DNA from: JARRLC01 sp050290865
GTDB taxonomy: Bacteria > Pseudomonadota > Alphaproteobacteria > Rhizobiales > Rhodomicrobiaceae
Assembly (NCBI GenBank): GCA_050290865.1
Contig: JBNKIW010000011.1
Location: 1 to 64,000, forward strand
Length of the DNA stretch: 64,000 bases
Reading direction: 5' to 3'
Positions 43,458 through 52,818 of the stretch are shown one piece after another. Each line of letters starts with the position of its first letter. Within the stretch, counting starts at the first letter, position 1. The notes under the pieces were generated by a model, which had not been told where the DNA came from, did not search any database, and was given only the letters and a program-made list of their open reading frames with translations. A program made the position numbers and the translations under genes.

Positions 43458-45203
43458 ATGTATCCAGATTATCTTGCCGGTTTACTGAAAGAGGTCGAAC
43501 GCACGCGCCCGAAGCGGCTTGAACTCGCGCTTTCCGGCCAGCCGGTCTATCCGCCGATGACCGCCGACGAGCGCAAGGACGTGCTGTCGAAGTACCATCC
43601 GGACTTCTCGGCGGGCGCCAAGCGGCCCGTGCGCGTCGGTCCGAACCGCGGCGAGGAACTCACCACCGAGATCGCCGAACTTCTCGAAGCGCATTCGATG
43701 ATCGAGCCGAAGCTGATGGATATGCATCTGCGCGAGCCCGATTATGAGACCGACCTCCTGATCATCGGCGGCGGCGGCGCGGGCTGCTGGGCGGCCATCA
43801 CCGCGGCGCGCAACGGCGTGAAATCGCTGATCGCCACCAAGCTGCGCATGGGCGACGCCAACACCATGATGTCCGAGGGCGGCATGCAGGCGGCGGTCTC
43901 GCGCACCGACTCGCCGACGCGCCACTACCTCGACGCCATCGGCGGCGGCCATTTCGAGAACACGCCCGAGCTGGTGCGCACCCTCACCGAGGACGCCCCC
44001 GAGATCGTGCGCGAGTTGGAAAACCTCGGCGTCATCTGGGACAAGATGCCCGACGGCAGCATGCAGGTGCTGCATGGCGGCGGCACGTCGCGCAAGCGCA
44101 TGGTCTCCTGCCGCGACCTGATCGGCGCGACCATCATGCGCACGCTCATGGACGAGGTCAGAAACCACCCGGACATGATCGCGATCCGCGAATTCGAGCC
44201 GGCCGTGGAGCTGCTCCTCGACGACAAGGGGCACTGCGCGGGCGCGGTGCTCTACAGTCTCGACACCGAGCAGTTCCTCACCGTCAGGGCCAAGGCGACG
44301 GTGATTACCAGCGGCGGTTTCGGGCGGCTGCACATCCGCGGCTTCGCCACGACGAACCATTACGGCGCCACCGGCGACGGTCTCGTCATGGCCTATCGCG
44401 CCGGTGCCAAGCTCCAATTCATGGACTCGGTGCAGTATCACCCGACCGGCGCCGTGTTCCCAGAACAGATCGCGGGCTTCCTGATCACCGAGAAGATCCG
44501 TGGCGCGGGCGGCCAGCCGCTCAATAAATTCGGCGAACTGTTCGTCTACCCGCGCGAGCCGCGCGACATCGAAAGCGCCGCCATCATCCGCGAATGCAGC
44601 CCCGACCGCGACAACGGCATCGAAACCTATGCGGGCCGCACCGGCGTCTGGCTGGACTCACCGCTGATCGACCAGATCCACGGCGAGGGCTACACCCGCT
44701 ACCAGTTCCCCGGCATGTGCCGCCAGTTCGACCGCTTCGGCATCGACATCGTCACGCAGCCGATGCTGGTCTATCCGTCGCTGCACTACCAGAACGGCGG
44801 CGTGGGCATCAACGAGCGCTGCGAGACGAACATCCCCGGCCTCTATGTCGCCGGTGAGGCGTCGGGCGGCGTCCACGGCCGCAACCGCCTGATGGGCAAT
44901 TCGGTGCTGGATTACAATGTCTTCGGCCGCCGCGCCGGGCAGTATGCCAGCGAATATACCCGCACGGCGAAGACCGGCGCGCTCAGCCTGGAGCACGTTG
45001 CCGCTCACGCGCAGGAGTTGCAGGCCGAGAGCATCGAAACCGACCTCATTTCGCCGCTGATCCTGCCGTCCTACACGCCGGAGGACGTCAAGATCCAGCA
45101 ACTCGCCCGCCTCGGCAACATTCCGGCACGGCATTCCATGCTGCGCAGCCGCTTCGCGCCGGGCGAGCAGAAGACCCACCTGTCAGCGCGGGCGCGGGGG
45201 TAG
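43458..45203 (+). CDS. frdA: Fumarate reductase flavoprotein subunit, lacking the covalent-FAD histidine
   Basis: 581 residues, start ATG 43458 after TTGGAG. FAD-binding site LLIIGGGGAGCWAAITAARNG; substrate region with SGGFGR, QYHPTGAVFP and GGVGINERCETNIPG; FAD end GLYVAGEASGGVHGRNRL. Aligning by eye with E. coli FrdA (SHTVAAEGG), the position of the covalently flavinylated His reads Asn (ANTMMSEGG). FAD is therefore probably non-covalent, a state that in E. coli mutants keeps fumarate reduction but loses succinate oxidation. An N-terminal extension of about 90 residues precedes the FAD motif. hdrC follows after only 3 nt. Confidence 0.9.
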   Translation: MYPDYLAGLLKEVERTRPKRLELALSGQPVYPPMTADERKDVLSKYHPDFSAGAKRPVRVGPNRGEELTTEIAELLEAHSMIEPKLMDMHLREPDYETDLLIIGGGGAGCWAAITAARNGVKSLIATKLRMGDANTMMSEGGMQAAVSRTDSPTRHYLDAIGGGHFENTPELVRTLTEDAPEIVRELENLGVIWDKMPDGSMQVLHGGGTSRKRMVSCRDLIGATIMRTLMDEVRNHPDMIAIREFEPAVELLLDDKGHCAGAVLYSLDTEQFLTVRAKATVITSGGFGRLHIRGFATTNHYGATGDGLVMAYRAGAKLQFMDSVQYHPTGAVFPEQIAGFLITEKIRGAGGQPLNKFGELFVYPREPRDIESAAIIRECSPDRDNGIETYAGRTGVWLDSPLIDQIHGEGYTRYQFPGMCRQFDRFGIDIVTQPMLVYPSLHYQNGGVGINERCETNIPGLYVAGEASGGVHGRNRLMGNSVLDYNVFGRRAGQYASEYTRTAKTGALSLEHVAAHAQELQAESIETDLISPLILPSYTPEDVKIQQLARLGNIPARHSMLRSRFAPGEQKTHLSARARG

Positions 45204-45206
45204 CTC

Positions 45207-45614
45207 ATGAGTGTACGAATCAGAAACGGGCGCGCCGCGGAAGACTTCATCGCCAAGGTCGAGGCGCTGAGCGGCCAGGATCTGCTGGCGTGCTACCAGT
45301 GCGGAAAGTGCTCGGCAGGCTGCCCGATGGCCCAGTATATGGACATTCTGCCCAATCAGATGATCCGCTACGCCCAGCTCGGCCTCAGGGACGAGTTGCT
45401 GTCTTCGGAAGCGATCTGGCTGTGCGTGTCCTGTCTGACCTGCAACAGCCGCTGTCCGAAGGGCGTGAAGATCGCGGAGGTCATCGAGGCAGTCCGGCAG
45501 GTGCTGCTCCGCGAACGCCGGGATCATCTCGACGTGCGTGACGTGGCCCCGGAGACGCTGGCGACGCTCCCGCCCATCGCGGTCATCGGCAGCATGCGCA
45601 AATTCACGTCGTAA
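45207..45614 (+). CDS. hdrC: Heterodisulfide reductase subunit C-like ferredoxin protein
   Basis: 135 residues with two 4Fe-4S motifs, CYQCGKCSAGCP and CVSCLTCNSRCP, and the HdrC pattern in between (NQMIRYAQLGLRDELL). In HdrABC it relays electrons from HdrA to HdrB. Here it is encoded directly after frdA, 20 kb from hdrB. That position fits a relay from HdrA through HdrC (and HdrB) to FrdAB, although a dedicated HdrABC complex with the genes scattered is the simpler reading. Last gene of the co-directional run. Confidence 0.9.
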   Translation: MSVRIRNGRAAEDFIAKVEALSGQDLLACYQCGKCSAGCPMAQYMDILPNQMIRYAQLGLRDELLSSEAIWLCVSCLTCNSRCPKGVKIAEVIEAVRQVLLRERRDHLDVRDVAPETLATLPPIAVIGSMRKFTS

Positions 45615-45615
45615 G

Positions 45616-45649
45616 CGCGGGCGGTGAAACTGGCGGACCGTCGCCCGCG
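45616..45649 (+). terminator. Possible terminator hairpin after hdrC
   Basis: CGCGGGCG and CGCCCGCG arms pair over 8 bp with an 18-nt loop directly after the hdrC stop. There is no T run, so it is a weak candidate for the end of the long transcript. Confidence 0.4.
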
Positions 45650-45656
45650 GGTGTAA

Positions 45657-46487
45657 ATGCGGGGCAGGAATCCCGGAGCCTGCGCCGTGCCGCACATTAT
45701 CCCCATTGCCGATCCGGCCGACCCGCGTATCGAGGCGTATCGCGACGTCCGCGAACGTGATCTTGCGGGGCGCGCAGGTCATTTCATCGCCGAGGGCGAG
45801 GTGGTGCTCCGCCTGCTGCTGAGCAGCGAACGGTATGACGTGGCCTCGGTCCTGATCGCGGAAAAGCGGCTCGGCAAGCTGGCGCCGCTACTGGCTGGCC
45901 TGCCGGAGACGGTCCCGGTCTATTCAGCAGCGCAAGCGGTAATCGACGCCATCGCCGGCTTTCACCTGCATCGTGGCATCCTGGCGCTCGGACGCCGGTC
46001 AGCGCTGCCGGCGGCGGCGGAGCTGCTCGGCCGGTTACCTTCGCGCGCGCTGGCGGTTGCCCTGTTCAGCATCGCGAACCATGACAATATCGGCGGCATC
46101 TTCCGCAATGCGGCGGCTTTCGGTGCCGACGCCGTGATCCTCGATGCGGGCTGCTGCGATCCGCTCTACCGCAAGGCGATCCGCGTCTCGGTCGGCGCGA
46201 GCCTGACCATGCCTTACGCGCGTCTGGCGCCGGACGAGGACGCCGTGGACCTGCTGGCCCGCCACGGCTTCGAATGCATCGCCCTCAGCCCGTCCGGCGC
46301 GACACCCCTGGCGCAGTTCACCCGCCGCCCACGCGCCGCCGTGCTCCTGGGGACCGAAGGGCCGGGCCTGCCCGCCGATGTGCTGGCGCGCACGCGTACC
46401 GTCACCATCCCCATGGCACCCGGCTTCGACTCGCTCAACGTAGCCACCGCCAGCGGCATCGCCCTGCACCATCTGGCCTTCATGTAG
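45657..46487 (+). CDS. SpoU/TrmH-family RNA 2'-O-methyltransferase
   Basis: 276 residues from the ATG at 45657, or 266 from a GTG at 45687. An N-terminal substrate-binding part (GHFIAEGEVVLRLLL) precedes a SPOUT domain with the three motifs NHDNIGGIFRNAAAFGAD, LLGTEGPGLP and DSLNVATASGIALHHLAF. These form the knotted SAM site. The RNA target (tRNA or rRNA) cannot be told. It lies 40 nt after hdrC but has no evident link to that pathway. Confidence 0.92.
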   Translation: MRGRNPGACAVPHIIPIADPADPRIEAYRDVRERDLAGRAGHFIAEGEVVLRLLLSSERYDVASVLIAEKRLGKLAPLLAGLPETVPVYSAAQAVIDAIAGFHLHRGILALGRRSALPAAAELLGRLPSRALAVALFSIANHDNIGGIFRNAAAFGADAVILDAGCCDPLYRKAIRVSVGASLTMPYARLAPDEDAVDLLARHGFECIALSPSGATPLAQFTRRPRAAVLLGTEGPGLPADVLARTRTVTIPMAPGFDSLNVATASGIALHHLAFM

Positions 46488-46505
46488 CGCCGCCGGGGCG
46501 TCCGG

Positions 46506-47867
46506 TCATTGCGTTGCGGGCTCACCTTTCTCCGTCAGCCCCAGCCCTTTCGGCAACGGAAGCTGCACCTTCACCGTGTCGCCAGGCTGGACGGCGGTCG
46601 TTTCGGTAGCGGGGATTTCCTCGGCGTCGCGGAGGATGGCGTAGGTCACTGCCCCTTTACTCTTCCCGGCCGCCTGAGGCATGATGAGCGCGGACTCATA
46701 GAGCAGCCGCTCCGATGTCGCATAGCGGCTGGTGGCGGTGTCGAGATCGTCCTGCGTCGTGCGCAGGTCGGCTGCCACCGCGTTTGCCCGTTTGTTGCGA
46801 GCCTCAATGATCGAGACCTCCGCGCGGCTGATGCCCTGCTTCGCCGTCAGGAGCGTCGACTCGAGACGCAGGCGGTCACCCTCCAGGCGCGAGACGGTGC
46901 GCTGCATTTCGAGCTGGCGCGTGGCGGGAGCGAGCCCGCGGCCAACGAGCGCGGTGATGCTCGCGAGTTCCTTCTTCAGGATGTTCTGCTCCTCGACTTG
47001 CGTCTGGATCTGAGCCTCGATGGAGACGACCTCCTTTTCGAGGAAAGATTTCAGTTGTTCGAGCGCGTTGATCTCGGTCTTCAGCGCCGAACGCCGCGTG
47101 TTGAAAATGGTCTGCTCCTGCTTTATGGCGACCGCCACGGCGGGCTCCTTCTTGCGTTTCTCAAGCTGGTCCGGGAACCGGATCTTGTCCTCGTTCTTCA
47201 GTTCGGCGCTGAGCCGCGCCTTCCGGGCAAGGAGCGCGACGATCTGCGCGGCGCTCAACTGCAATTTACCGCGGGCCTGGATGGCCTCGCGGCCCGCGTT
47301 CAGGCCGCTCTCGCCCGACCCCAGTAATCCGTGTGCCACGCTCACCGCCTGCAGCACGGTCAGGCCGGGACGGTAGGGATAGGCGCCCGGCTTGTTGACG
47401 CCGCCCATGATGTAGAACGGCCGGTATTTCACAACCTCGACGCCGACTTTGGGCGCGACGGCAAGGCCGATGGTGCCCTTCAACCGCTCACCGACGGCCT
47501 GCGCCAACTCGACCGTGGTCTTGCCCGCTGCCTCCACCTCGCCGAGGATCGGCAGGGAGATCATACCCGAGGCGCCCACGGTGAACTCATCATTGAGCGA
47601 AGACCAGGCGAAAACCGTGTCCACATTGGCGCGCCATTCGAAGACGAGCAGCCGGACCTGGTCCTGCGGCCCGAGCTTGTAGTCACCGCCCTTCGCGGTG
47701 GCGGCGGCAGCGGAATTGGCGTGGAGCAGCGCCAGGAGCGCCGCGAACAGAAGTGCGGTAAGCAGGGTGGGTACGAGCCTCAGAGCCACCCATTGCTGAA
47801 GCCGGACATGCAACGGTTCGGACACGCATCTTGCCGTATGGCGGAAGCTGAGTGGGTCTCGGTTCAT
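46506..47867 (-). CDS. Polysaccharide biosynthesis/export protein (ExoF-like, Wza/SLBB family)
   Basis: 453 residues. A membrane or signal segment lies near residues 30-55 (LLTALLFAALLALLHAN). It is followed by a Poly_export domain (YKLGPQDQVRLLVFEWRA, GMISLPILGEVEAAGKT) and an SLBB segment (FYIMGGVNKPGAYPYRPGLTVLQAV). A long coiled-coil (about residues 200-390) and a final beta-rich part (AVQPGDTVKVQLPLP) complete it. This matches periplasmic/outer-membrane exopolysaccharide exporters of the ExoF kind. No chain-length kinase gene (ExoP/Wzc) lies in the window. It begins the exopolysaccharide locus, on the opposite strand to the SpoU gene. Confidence 0.85.
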   Translation of the reverse strand: MNRDPLSFRHTARCVSEPLHVRLQQWVALRLVPTLLTALLFAALLALLHANSAAAATAKGGDYKLGPQDQVRLLVFEWRANVDTVFAWSSLNDEFTVGASGMISLPILGEVEAAGKTTVELAQAVGERLKGTIGLAVAPKVGVEVVKYRPFYIMGGVNKPGAYPYRPGLTVLQAVSVAHGLLGSGESGLNAGREAIQARGKLQLSAAQIVALLARKARLSAELKNEDKIRFPDQLEKRKKEPAVAVAIKQEQTIFNTRRSALKTEINALEQLKSFLEKEVVSIEAQIQTQVEEQNILKKELASITALVGRGLAPATRQLEMQRTVSRLEGDRLRLESTLLTAKQGISRAEVSIIEARNKRANAVAADLRTTQDDLDTATSRYATSERLLYESALIMPQAAGKSKGAVTYAILRDAEEIPATETTAVQPGDTVKVQLPLPKGLGLTEKGEPATQ

Positions 47868-47892
47868 GACAAGGCCGCTCCAAGGCTGAATT

Positions 47893-48777
47893 TCATTGAA
47901 GTTGAAGGATGTATTCCGGCTCGACCCTGCCGCGGACGAGATGCGCGGCGGCGATCATGTTGCCCTTCAGGCGTCCACGGCGGTCGATATGCGGTTCGGG
48001 CCTGAAGCTTTTCACCAGATTGGCCGCGATGTTGCGCCAGATGAGGTTGAGCGCGAAACGCAAGGGAACGGTCCCCTTGCGCACGAGATAGACGGGGTTG
48101 ACGATCTGTGAATAGCCGAAGCGCACGCCGCTGACCCGCCCGCCCTTGGCGCCGAGATGCACGCCGTAAAGCGTGTTCAGCATCACCACGCGGCCCGCTT
48201 TCCGCAACTGGCTGGTGAAGTCGATGTCCTCCTGCCAGCCATAGAGCGGCAGGCGCTCATCGAAGCGCAGGTCGCCGACCACGCCCGCGCGGATGGACAT
48301 GTTGCATCCATAGCCGCCGGTCGTGTCCTGGGCGTGGGGAACGACGGGAGAGGCGAGGCGGGCGCTGGCGGCTGTCTCAAGCGCTGCGATGCCGTCCTCG
48401 AAAGGCACCCCGGGCGTATTGGCGCCGTCCAGGATTACGTCGCCGCGTATGACGGCCCAATCGGGGTTGCGCACGAACGCCTCCTCGACGCGCCTCAGGT
48501 AGTCCGGCGCGGGGAGGAAATCGTCGTCGAAAAAGGTAATGATGTCCGAGCGGGAAAGCGCCTCGGCGAGCGCGCGGTTGCGCTGGGCGCACAGGCCGCG
48601 GGCGCCGAAGACCCAGGAGAGCTGGAAGGCAGGAGACTTCCGAATCATCGTGTGGCTTTCGTCCGGCGCCGAAACGATCACCTCGTCCGGCAGCCGTTCC
48701 TGGCCTTCGAGGAAGGTGAGCACGCGGTCGAGCAGGGCCTTGCGGCCGAAAGTCGGTATGATGACAGCGAGTCTCAT
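47893..48777 (-). CDS. Glycosyltransferase family 2
   Basis: 294 residues from the ATG at 48777 (MRLAVIIPTFGRKALL); the frame opens at 48864. The GT-A fold nucleotide-binding region and the acidic metal motif ITFFDDDFLPAPDYLRR are clear, as is the acceptor-side GYGCNMSIRAGVVGDLRFDE and the WQEDIDF catalytic area. It is predicted to add one sugar of the exopolysaccharide repeat unit at the cytoplasmic face. Donor and linkage are unknown. 26 nt before it ends, the exporter gene begins on the same strand. Confidence 0.9.
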   Translation of the reverse strand: MRLAVIIPTFGRKALLDRVLTFLEGQERLPDEVIVSAPDESHTMIRKSPAFQLSWVFGARGLCAQRNRALAEALSRSDIITFFDDDFLPAPDYLRRVEEAFVRNPDWAVIRGDVILDGANTPGVPFEDGIAALETAASARLASPVVPHAQDTTGGYGCNMSIRAGVVGDLRFDERLPLYGWQEDIDFTSQLRKAGRVVMLNTLYGVHLGAKGGRVSGVRFGYSQIVNPVYLVRKGTVPLRFALNLIWRNIAANLVKSFRPEPHIDRRGRLKGNMIAAAHLVRGRVEPEYILQLQ

Positions 48778-49012
48778 TCTCCGGATCGAGCCTCTGGCGT
48801 GCTGAGCAGGTTTGCTCCCTTCCGTCAGTCCCGTCTGGCCGCGCGGCGGGCCACTGTCGCGCACGCTACGATAAAACCCCCTATTTTCGGTTTATTCGTC
48901 CACGCATTTGCGCTTCTGGTTACGAAAACGCTGGCGTACCGGCGCGCACCACGGTAATCACACGCAAAATCGAGGCAAACGCGAGAGAAGACGCGCGGGC
49001 GGGGCGCAGCGG

Positions 49013-50251
49013 ATGACCAACTCGAGCGGCGATAAGGTGGTGCCGGAATCGCGCAAGGATGGCGGCGGCGACGCGGTCGAGCTTGCGGAACGGGAGGCGC
49101 GGACGCTCGGCCCCGAGGGCATGACGCTGGCGCTGGTGCACGACTGGTGCCCGTCCTTCCGCGGCGGCGAACGGGTGCTGGCGGAATTGTGCCGGATGCA
49201 GGAGGGCGCCGAGGTCTTCACGCTGTTCGATTTCCTCAGCCCCGAGGTGAAGGAACAGTACTTCCCCGGCGTCGCCTTCCATACCTCCATCGCCAACCGC
49301 CTGCCAAGGATAAGAAAATATTACCGCGGGCTGTTCTCCTTCTGCCCGTTCCTCATCGAACAGTTCGACGTCACCGGTTTCGACGCCGTGATATCCTCGT
49401 CGGCAGCGTTCGCACGCGGCGTGATCACGCGGCCCGATCAGCCGCATCTGTGCTATGTGCACAGCCCGATCCGCTATGCCTGGGACGAACAGTTCTCCTA
49501 TCTCGAACAGGCCAAAATGGGCTTCGGCCCGCGCGGGCTCATGTTCCGGCGCATGCTGCACCGCCTGCGCATCTGGGATGTGCGCACGGCCCACGGCCCC
49601 GACCTGATGCTGGCGAATTCCAGCTATGTGCGCGAACGCATCCGGCGGATCTACGGGCGGGACGCGCGCGTGGTTTTCCCGCCAGTGGCGCTGGAGGAGA
49701 TGCGGTTTTCGGCGGAGAAGGATGACTACTACATCACGGCATCGTTCCTGGCCCCCTACAAGCGCACGGATCTGGTAATCCAGGCTTTCAACAATATGCC
49801 CTCGCGGCGTCTGCTGGTGGTCGGCGAGGGCCAGCAGTCGGCCCGGCTCAGGTCGCTGGCGCGGTCGAATGTCGAGTTTGCCGGCTACCTGCCGCGAGCC
49901 GCCTATGTCAAGACCGTGGCCAATGCGCGGGCGCTGGTGTTTGCCGGATGCGAGGATTTCGGCATCGCCCTGGCGGAAGCGCAGGCCTGTGGAACGCCGC
50001 TCATCGCCTTTGGCCGGGGTGGCGCGCGCGATATCGTGCGGGAAGCAAGTGACGATGGCGGGCCGACCGGCATCCTGTTTCACCGCCAAACGGCCGACGC
50101 CGTCAAGGAAGCCGTGGAACAGTTCGAATCCAGGCGCCCGGTGATCGAGCCGGAGAGGTGCTGGGCCAACGCACAGCGCTTCTCCGAGGAGCGCTTCCGT
50201 AGCGAGGTGCGGGAAGCCTTCGCCGAAGTGCTGGCGATGCACGGCCTTTGA
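49013..50251 (+). CDS. Glycosyltransferase family 4
   Basis: About 412 residues from the ATG at 49013; the frame is open from 48908. The N-terminal GT-B domain begins at LALVHDWCPSFRGGERVLAE, which is typical of GT4 mannosyltransferases. The middle shows DQPHLCYVHSPIRYAWDEQF, and the C-terminal donor site shows EDFGIALAEAQACGTPLIAF with the EX7E pattern. The N-terminal 35 residues before this are poorly conserved, so a later start near MTLALVHDW is possible. It converges with the next GT4 gene, with only 3 nt between stops. Confidence 0.9.
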   Translation: MTNSSGDKVVPESRKDGGGDAVELAEREARTLGPEGMTLALVHDWCPSFRGGERVLAELCRMQEGAEVFTLFDFLSPEVKEQYFPGVAFHTSIANRLPRIRKYYRGLFSFCPFLIEQFDVTGFDAVISSSAAFARGVITRPDQPHLCYVHSPIRYAWDEQFSYLEQAKMGFGPRGLMFRRMLHRLRIWDVRTAHGPDLMLANSSYVRERIRRIYGRDARVVFPPVALEEMRFSAEKDDYYITASFLAPYKRTDLVIQAFNNMPSRRLLVVGEGQQSARLRSLARSNVEFAGYLPRAAYVKTVANARALVFAGCEDFGIALAEAQACGTPLIAFGRGGARDIVREASDDGGPTGILFHRQTADAVKEAVEQFESRRPVIEPERCWANAQRFSEERFRSEVREAFAEVLAMHGL

Positions 50252-50254
50252 GCC

Positions 50255-51355
50255 TCACCCCGCCGCACCGTCGAGTTCGGCCATGAGTTGCAGATAAGCC
50301 ACCGCGGAACTCCGCCAACTGAAACGCGCCGCCTGCGCGCGCCCCCTCGCGACAAGCGAGGCGCGAAGACCGTCGGCCTTGCGCAGCTTGGTGAACTGCG
50401 CGAGCCAGGCGTCGGGATCGGTGGGCGGGGCATAAAGCGCCGCTTCGCCGCAGACTTCCGGCAGGCTGGCGCAATCCGAGGCGACAACCGGGCATCCCCA
50501 GGCCATGGCCTCGATGGCAGGCAGGCCGAACCCCTCCACGAATGACGGGAAGGCAAGGCACAGGCAGTCCGTGAACAGCGCGGCGAGTTCATTGTCGCTG
50601 ATCCGGCCGAGCCACGAAATGTTGCTGGCAGCCAGCCGCTCACCGCCTTTCCGGGCGAAAACCCGCGCATCGCTCGCGCCCGCGATGGCGAGGCGAAAGC
50701 CGGACGTGGCAAGCCGGTTCGCCATGCCGAGCAGAAGCCCGACATTCTTATGCGGCGCGGGGCTGCCGATAACGAGAATGGTATTGCGCCCCGCAGCCGC
50801 GCGCGTCGCCTCCGAATGTTCAGCCCGCCAGCGCAGCGCGTGCTCGTAGCCGTTGGGGATGACGGTGATCTTTGCCGCTCTCGCGATACCCAACCGTATG
50901 AGTTCGTCCGCCGAGTATTCCGACACGGTCACGACGCGTGTCGCGGTATGCGCCAGGAGCGGGATGAGCGTCCGGTAGAGGAGACGGAAAGGGCGCGAGT
51001 AGCTGGCCGGAAAGACGCGCGTGTTGACGTCGTGAATGCAGACGACGTGATGGCGGGCAAGCACGGGCCCGGTATTGCCGAGGCTGATGAGGCCGCCGCG
51101 GCAGTGCCGGGGCAGACTGAGCTGTTCCCAGGCGTGACCGCTCAAACGACCGGCCATGCGCTGCGTCACGGCCCGAAGCGGCAGCGTGCGCTCGTTGCGT
51201 GCAGGCGTCAGCACCTCCACGTTCAGATCGCGCGCAAGAGGATGCCCGTCCGCGATGAGGGCGTCGAGGGCTAGCACGATCTCCGCCGCGTAGCGCTGCA
51301 CACCGGACCGCGGCTGCGTCAGAAATCTGCCGTTAATGGTCCATTGCCGTGCCAT
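50255..51355 (-). CDS. Glycosyltransferase family 4 (paralogue A)
   Basis: 366 residues. The start is WTINGRFLTQPRSGVQRYA, and the donor-site EX7E region reads EGFGLPAIEAMAWGCPVVAS. Its N-terminal 60 residues match those of the divergent gene at 51708-52814 nearly position for position (WTING, Y A.E.V.ALD.L, EGHPL.R.LN). The two are therefore paralogues in a head-to-head pair. Predicted to act in exopolysaccharide assembly; donor unknown. Confidence 0.92.
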   Translation of the reverse strand: MARQWTINGRFLTQPRSGVQRYAAEIVLALDALIADGHPLARDLNVEVLTPARNERTLPLRAVTQRMAGRLSGHAWEQLSLPRHCRGGLISLGNTGPVLARHHVVCIHDVNTRVFPASYSRPFRLLYRTLIPLLAHTATRVVTVSEYSADELIRLGIARAAKITVIPNGYEHALRWRAEHSEATRAAAGRNTILVIGSPAPHKNVGLLLGMANRLATSGFRLAIAGASDARVFARKGGERLAASNISWLGRISDNELAALFTDCLCLAFPSFVEGFGLPAIEAMAWGCPVVASDCASLPEVCGEAALYAPPTDPDAWLAQFTKLRKADGLRASLVARGRAQAARFSWRSSAVAYLQLMAELDGAAG

Positions 51356-51707
51356 GTAAAAGGGATACCGCGTGAAATGGAGGCGACGCCAGCGCGAAAA
51401 GACAGTCCTTCCAACGATTTCGCCATCGAAGGCAAAGACACCCCGTCAGATATATCTCGCTTCTCACAGACTAATCAATGGCGACCTTTGAGACTATACG
51501 CGAATTTGGCAATATTATCGCTCCAAAAAACATAAAATTGTAGACCGATGTGAGATGGCTTCTTGGCTGCATTCAGAATCCTGGGCGTTCACGGGGCTGC
51601 CGCATAGAAGCGGGCATCGGCCACTACGATCCGTAAGATCCCGTTTATCCTCAGCATTATTCCTTATCCCCCTTCCCGCGATTCACTCTGCCCGCTAGAC
51701 CGGAGAC
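51356..51707. other. Divergent control region between two paralogous GT4 genes
   Basis: 352 nt, locally AT-rich near 51480-51545, between two head-to-head glycosyltransferase genes. No ORF with conserved features, no RNA gene and no clear promoter pair were recognised. It presumably drives both genes. Confidence 0.45.
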
Positions 51708-52814
51708 ATGAGCGAGCGCTTCTGGACAATCAACGGTGACTTCACCACTCTCAATCCCACGGGCGTGGCCCGCTATGCCGTGGAGGTGGTGCAAGCCCTC
51801 GACACGCTCGCCGCGGAGGGGCACCCGCTGACGCGCGGCCTCAACATGACGCTGGTGGCGCCGCGCGAGCCGAGGGGGCTGGGCCTACGCAGCGTGGGCA
51901 TAAAGATCGTCCCGGAATACAGCTCGCCCCGCATGCCGCAGTTCTGGGTGCAGATGCAACTCCCCTGGCATGTGCGCGGCGGTCTCGTCAGCCTGTGCAA
52001 TCTCGCGCCGGTTGCCATCGGCCGCCATATCGCCTGCATTCACGATCTGCACACCTATACGGCGCCGGAGGCCTACGACCGCGGCTTCCGGCTGGCGCAC
52101 AAGGTCATCCTGCCGCTTCTGGGGCGGCGCGCGCGCTTCATCACCACGATCTCCGAGCACTCGCGCGGACAGTTGATCCAATATCGTATCGCGCGGCCCG
52201 AGAAGATCGTCGTGGCCTATAACGGCGCCGATCACGCCACCCGCTGGGATGCATCGCAGTCAAAGTTCGAATTCGGCTTCCGGCCGTTCGCCCTCTTCCT
52301 CGGACAGCGGCAGAAATACAAGAATGTCGAGCTCGCGCTGAAAATCGCCGCCGCCCTCGACGCCATCGGACTGGACATCTACGTCGCGGGGGACATCCGG
52401 CTGGAAGATCTGCCGCTGCCGCCGGGAGGTTTGCCACGCAATATGCGTCTCCTCGGGCGCGTCGCTGATGGCGATCTGGCCAAGGCGCTGGACGGCGCCG
52501 TATGTTTCCTGTTCCCGTCGCGAAGCGAAGGCTTCGGTCTGCCCGCCGTGGAGGCGATGGCGCGCGGCTGTCCGGTGGTGGCCTCATCGTCGCCGTGCCT
52601 GCCGGAAATCTGCGGCGAAGGCACGCTCTACGCCGCGCCGGACGACACGGAGGCGTGGATCGACGCCGTGCGGCGCCTGTGCGGCGATGAGCATTTCCGG
52701 CGCAAGCAGGCCGCGAAAGGCAAGGAGCGCGCCGGGCGCTACACATGGCGCGGCGTGGCGGAGGTCTATCTGGCCCTGATGCAGCGCATCGACACCGGAG
52801 GTGGGCCGCGCTGA
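51708..52814 (+). CDS. Glycosyltransferase family 4 (paralogue B)
   Basis: 368 residues. The start is FWTINGDFTTLNPTGVARYA, the middle has CIHDLHTYTAPEAYDRGF and TTISEHSRGQLI, and the donor site reads EGFGLPAVEAMARGCPVVAS. This is GT-B fold, GT4. It is a paralogue of the divergently transcribed gene at 50255-51355. The conserved donor site and divergent acceptor half suggest different acceptors. Convergent with the flippase gene, 4 nt between stops. Confidence 0.92.
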   Translation: MSERFWTINGDFTTLNPTGVARYAVEVVQALDTLAAEGHPLTRGLNMTLVAPREPRGLGLRSVGIKIVPEYSSPRMPQFWVQMQLPWHVRGGLVSLCNLAPVAIGRHIACIHDLHTYTAPEAYDRGFRLAHKVILPLLGRRARFITTISEHSRGQLIQYRIARPEKIVVAYNGADHATRWDASQSKFEFGFRPFALFLGQRQKYKNVELALKIAAALDAIGLDIYVAGDIRLEDLPLPPGGLPRNMRLLGRVADGDLAKALDGAVCFLFPSRSEGFGLPAVEAMARGCPVVASSSPCLPEICGEGTLYAAPDDTEAWIDAVRRLCGDEHFRRKQAAKGKERAGRYTWRGVAEVYLALMQRIDTGGGPR

Positions 52815-52818
52815 CGCA

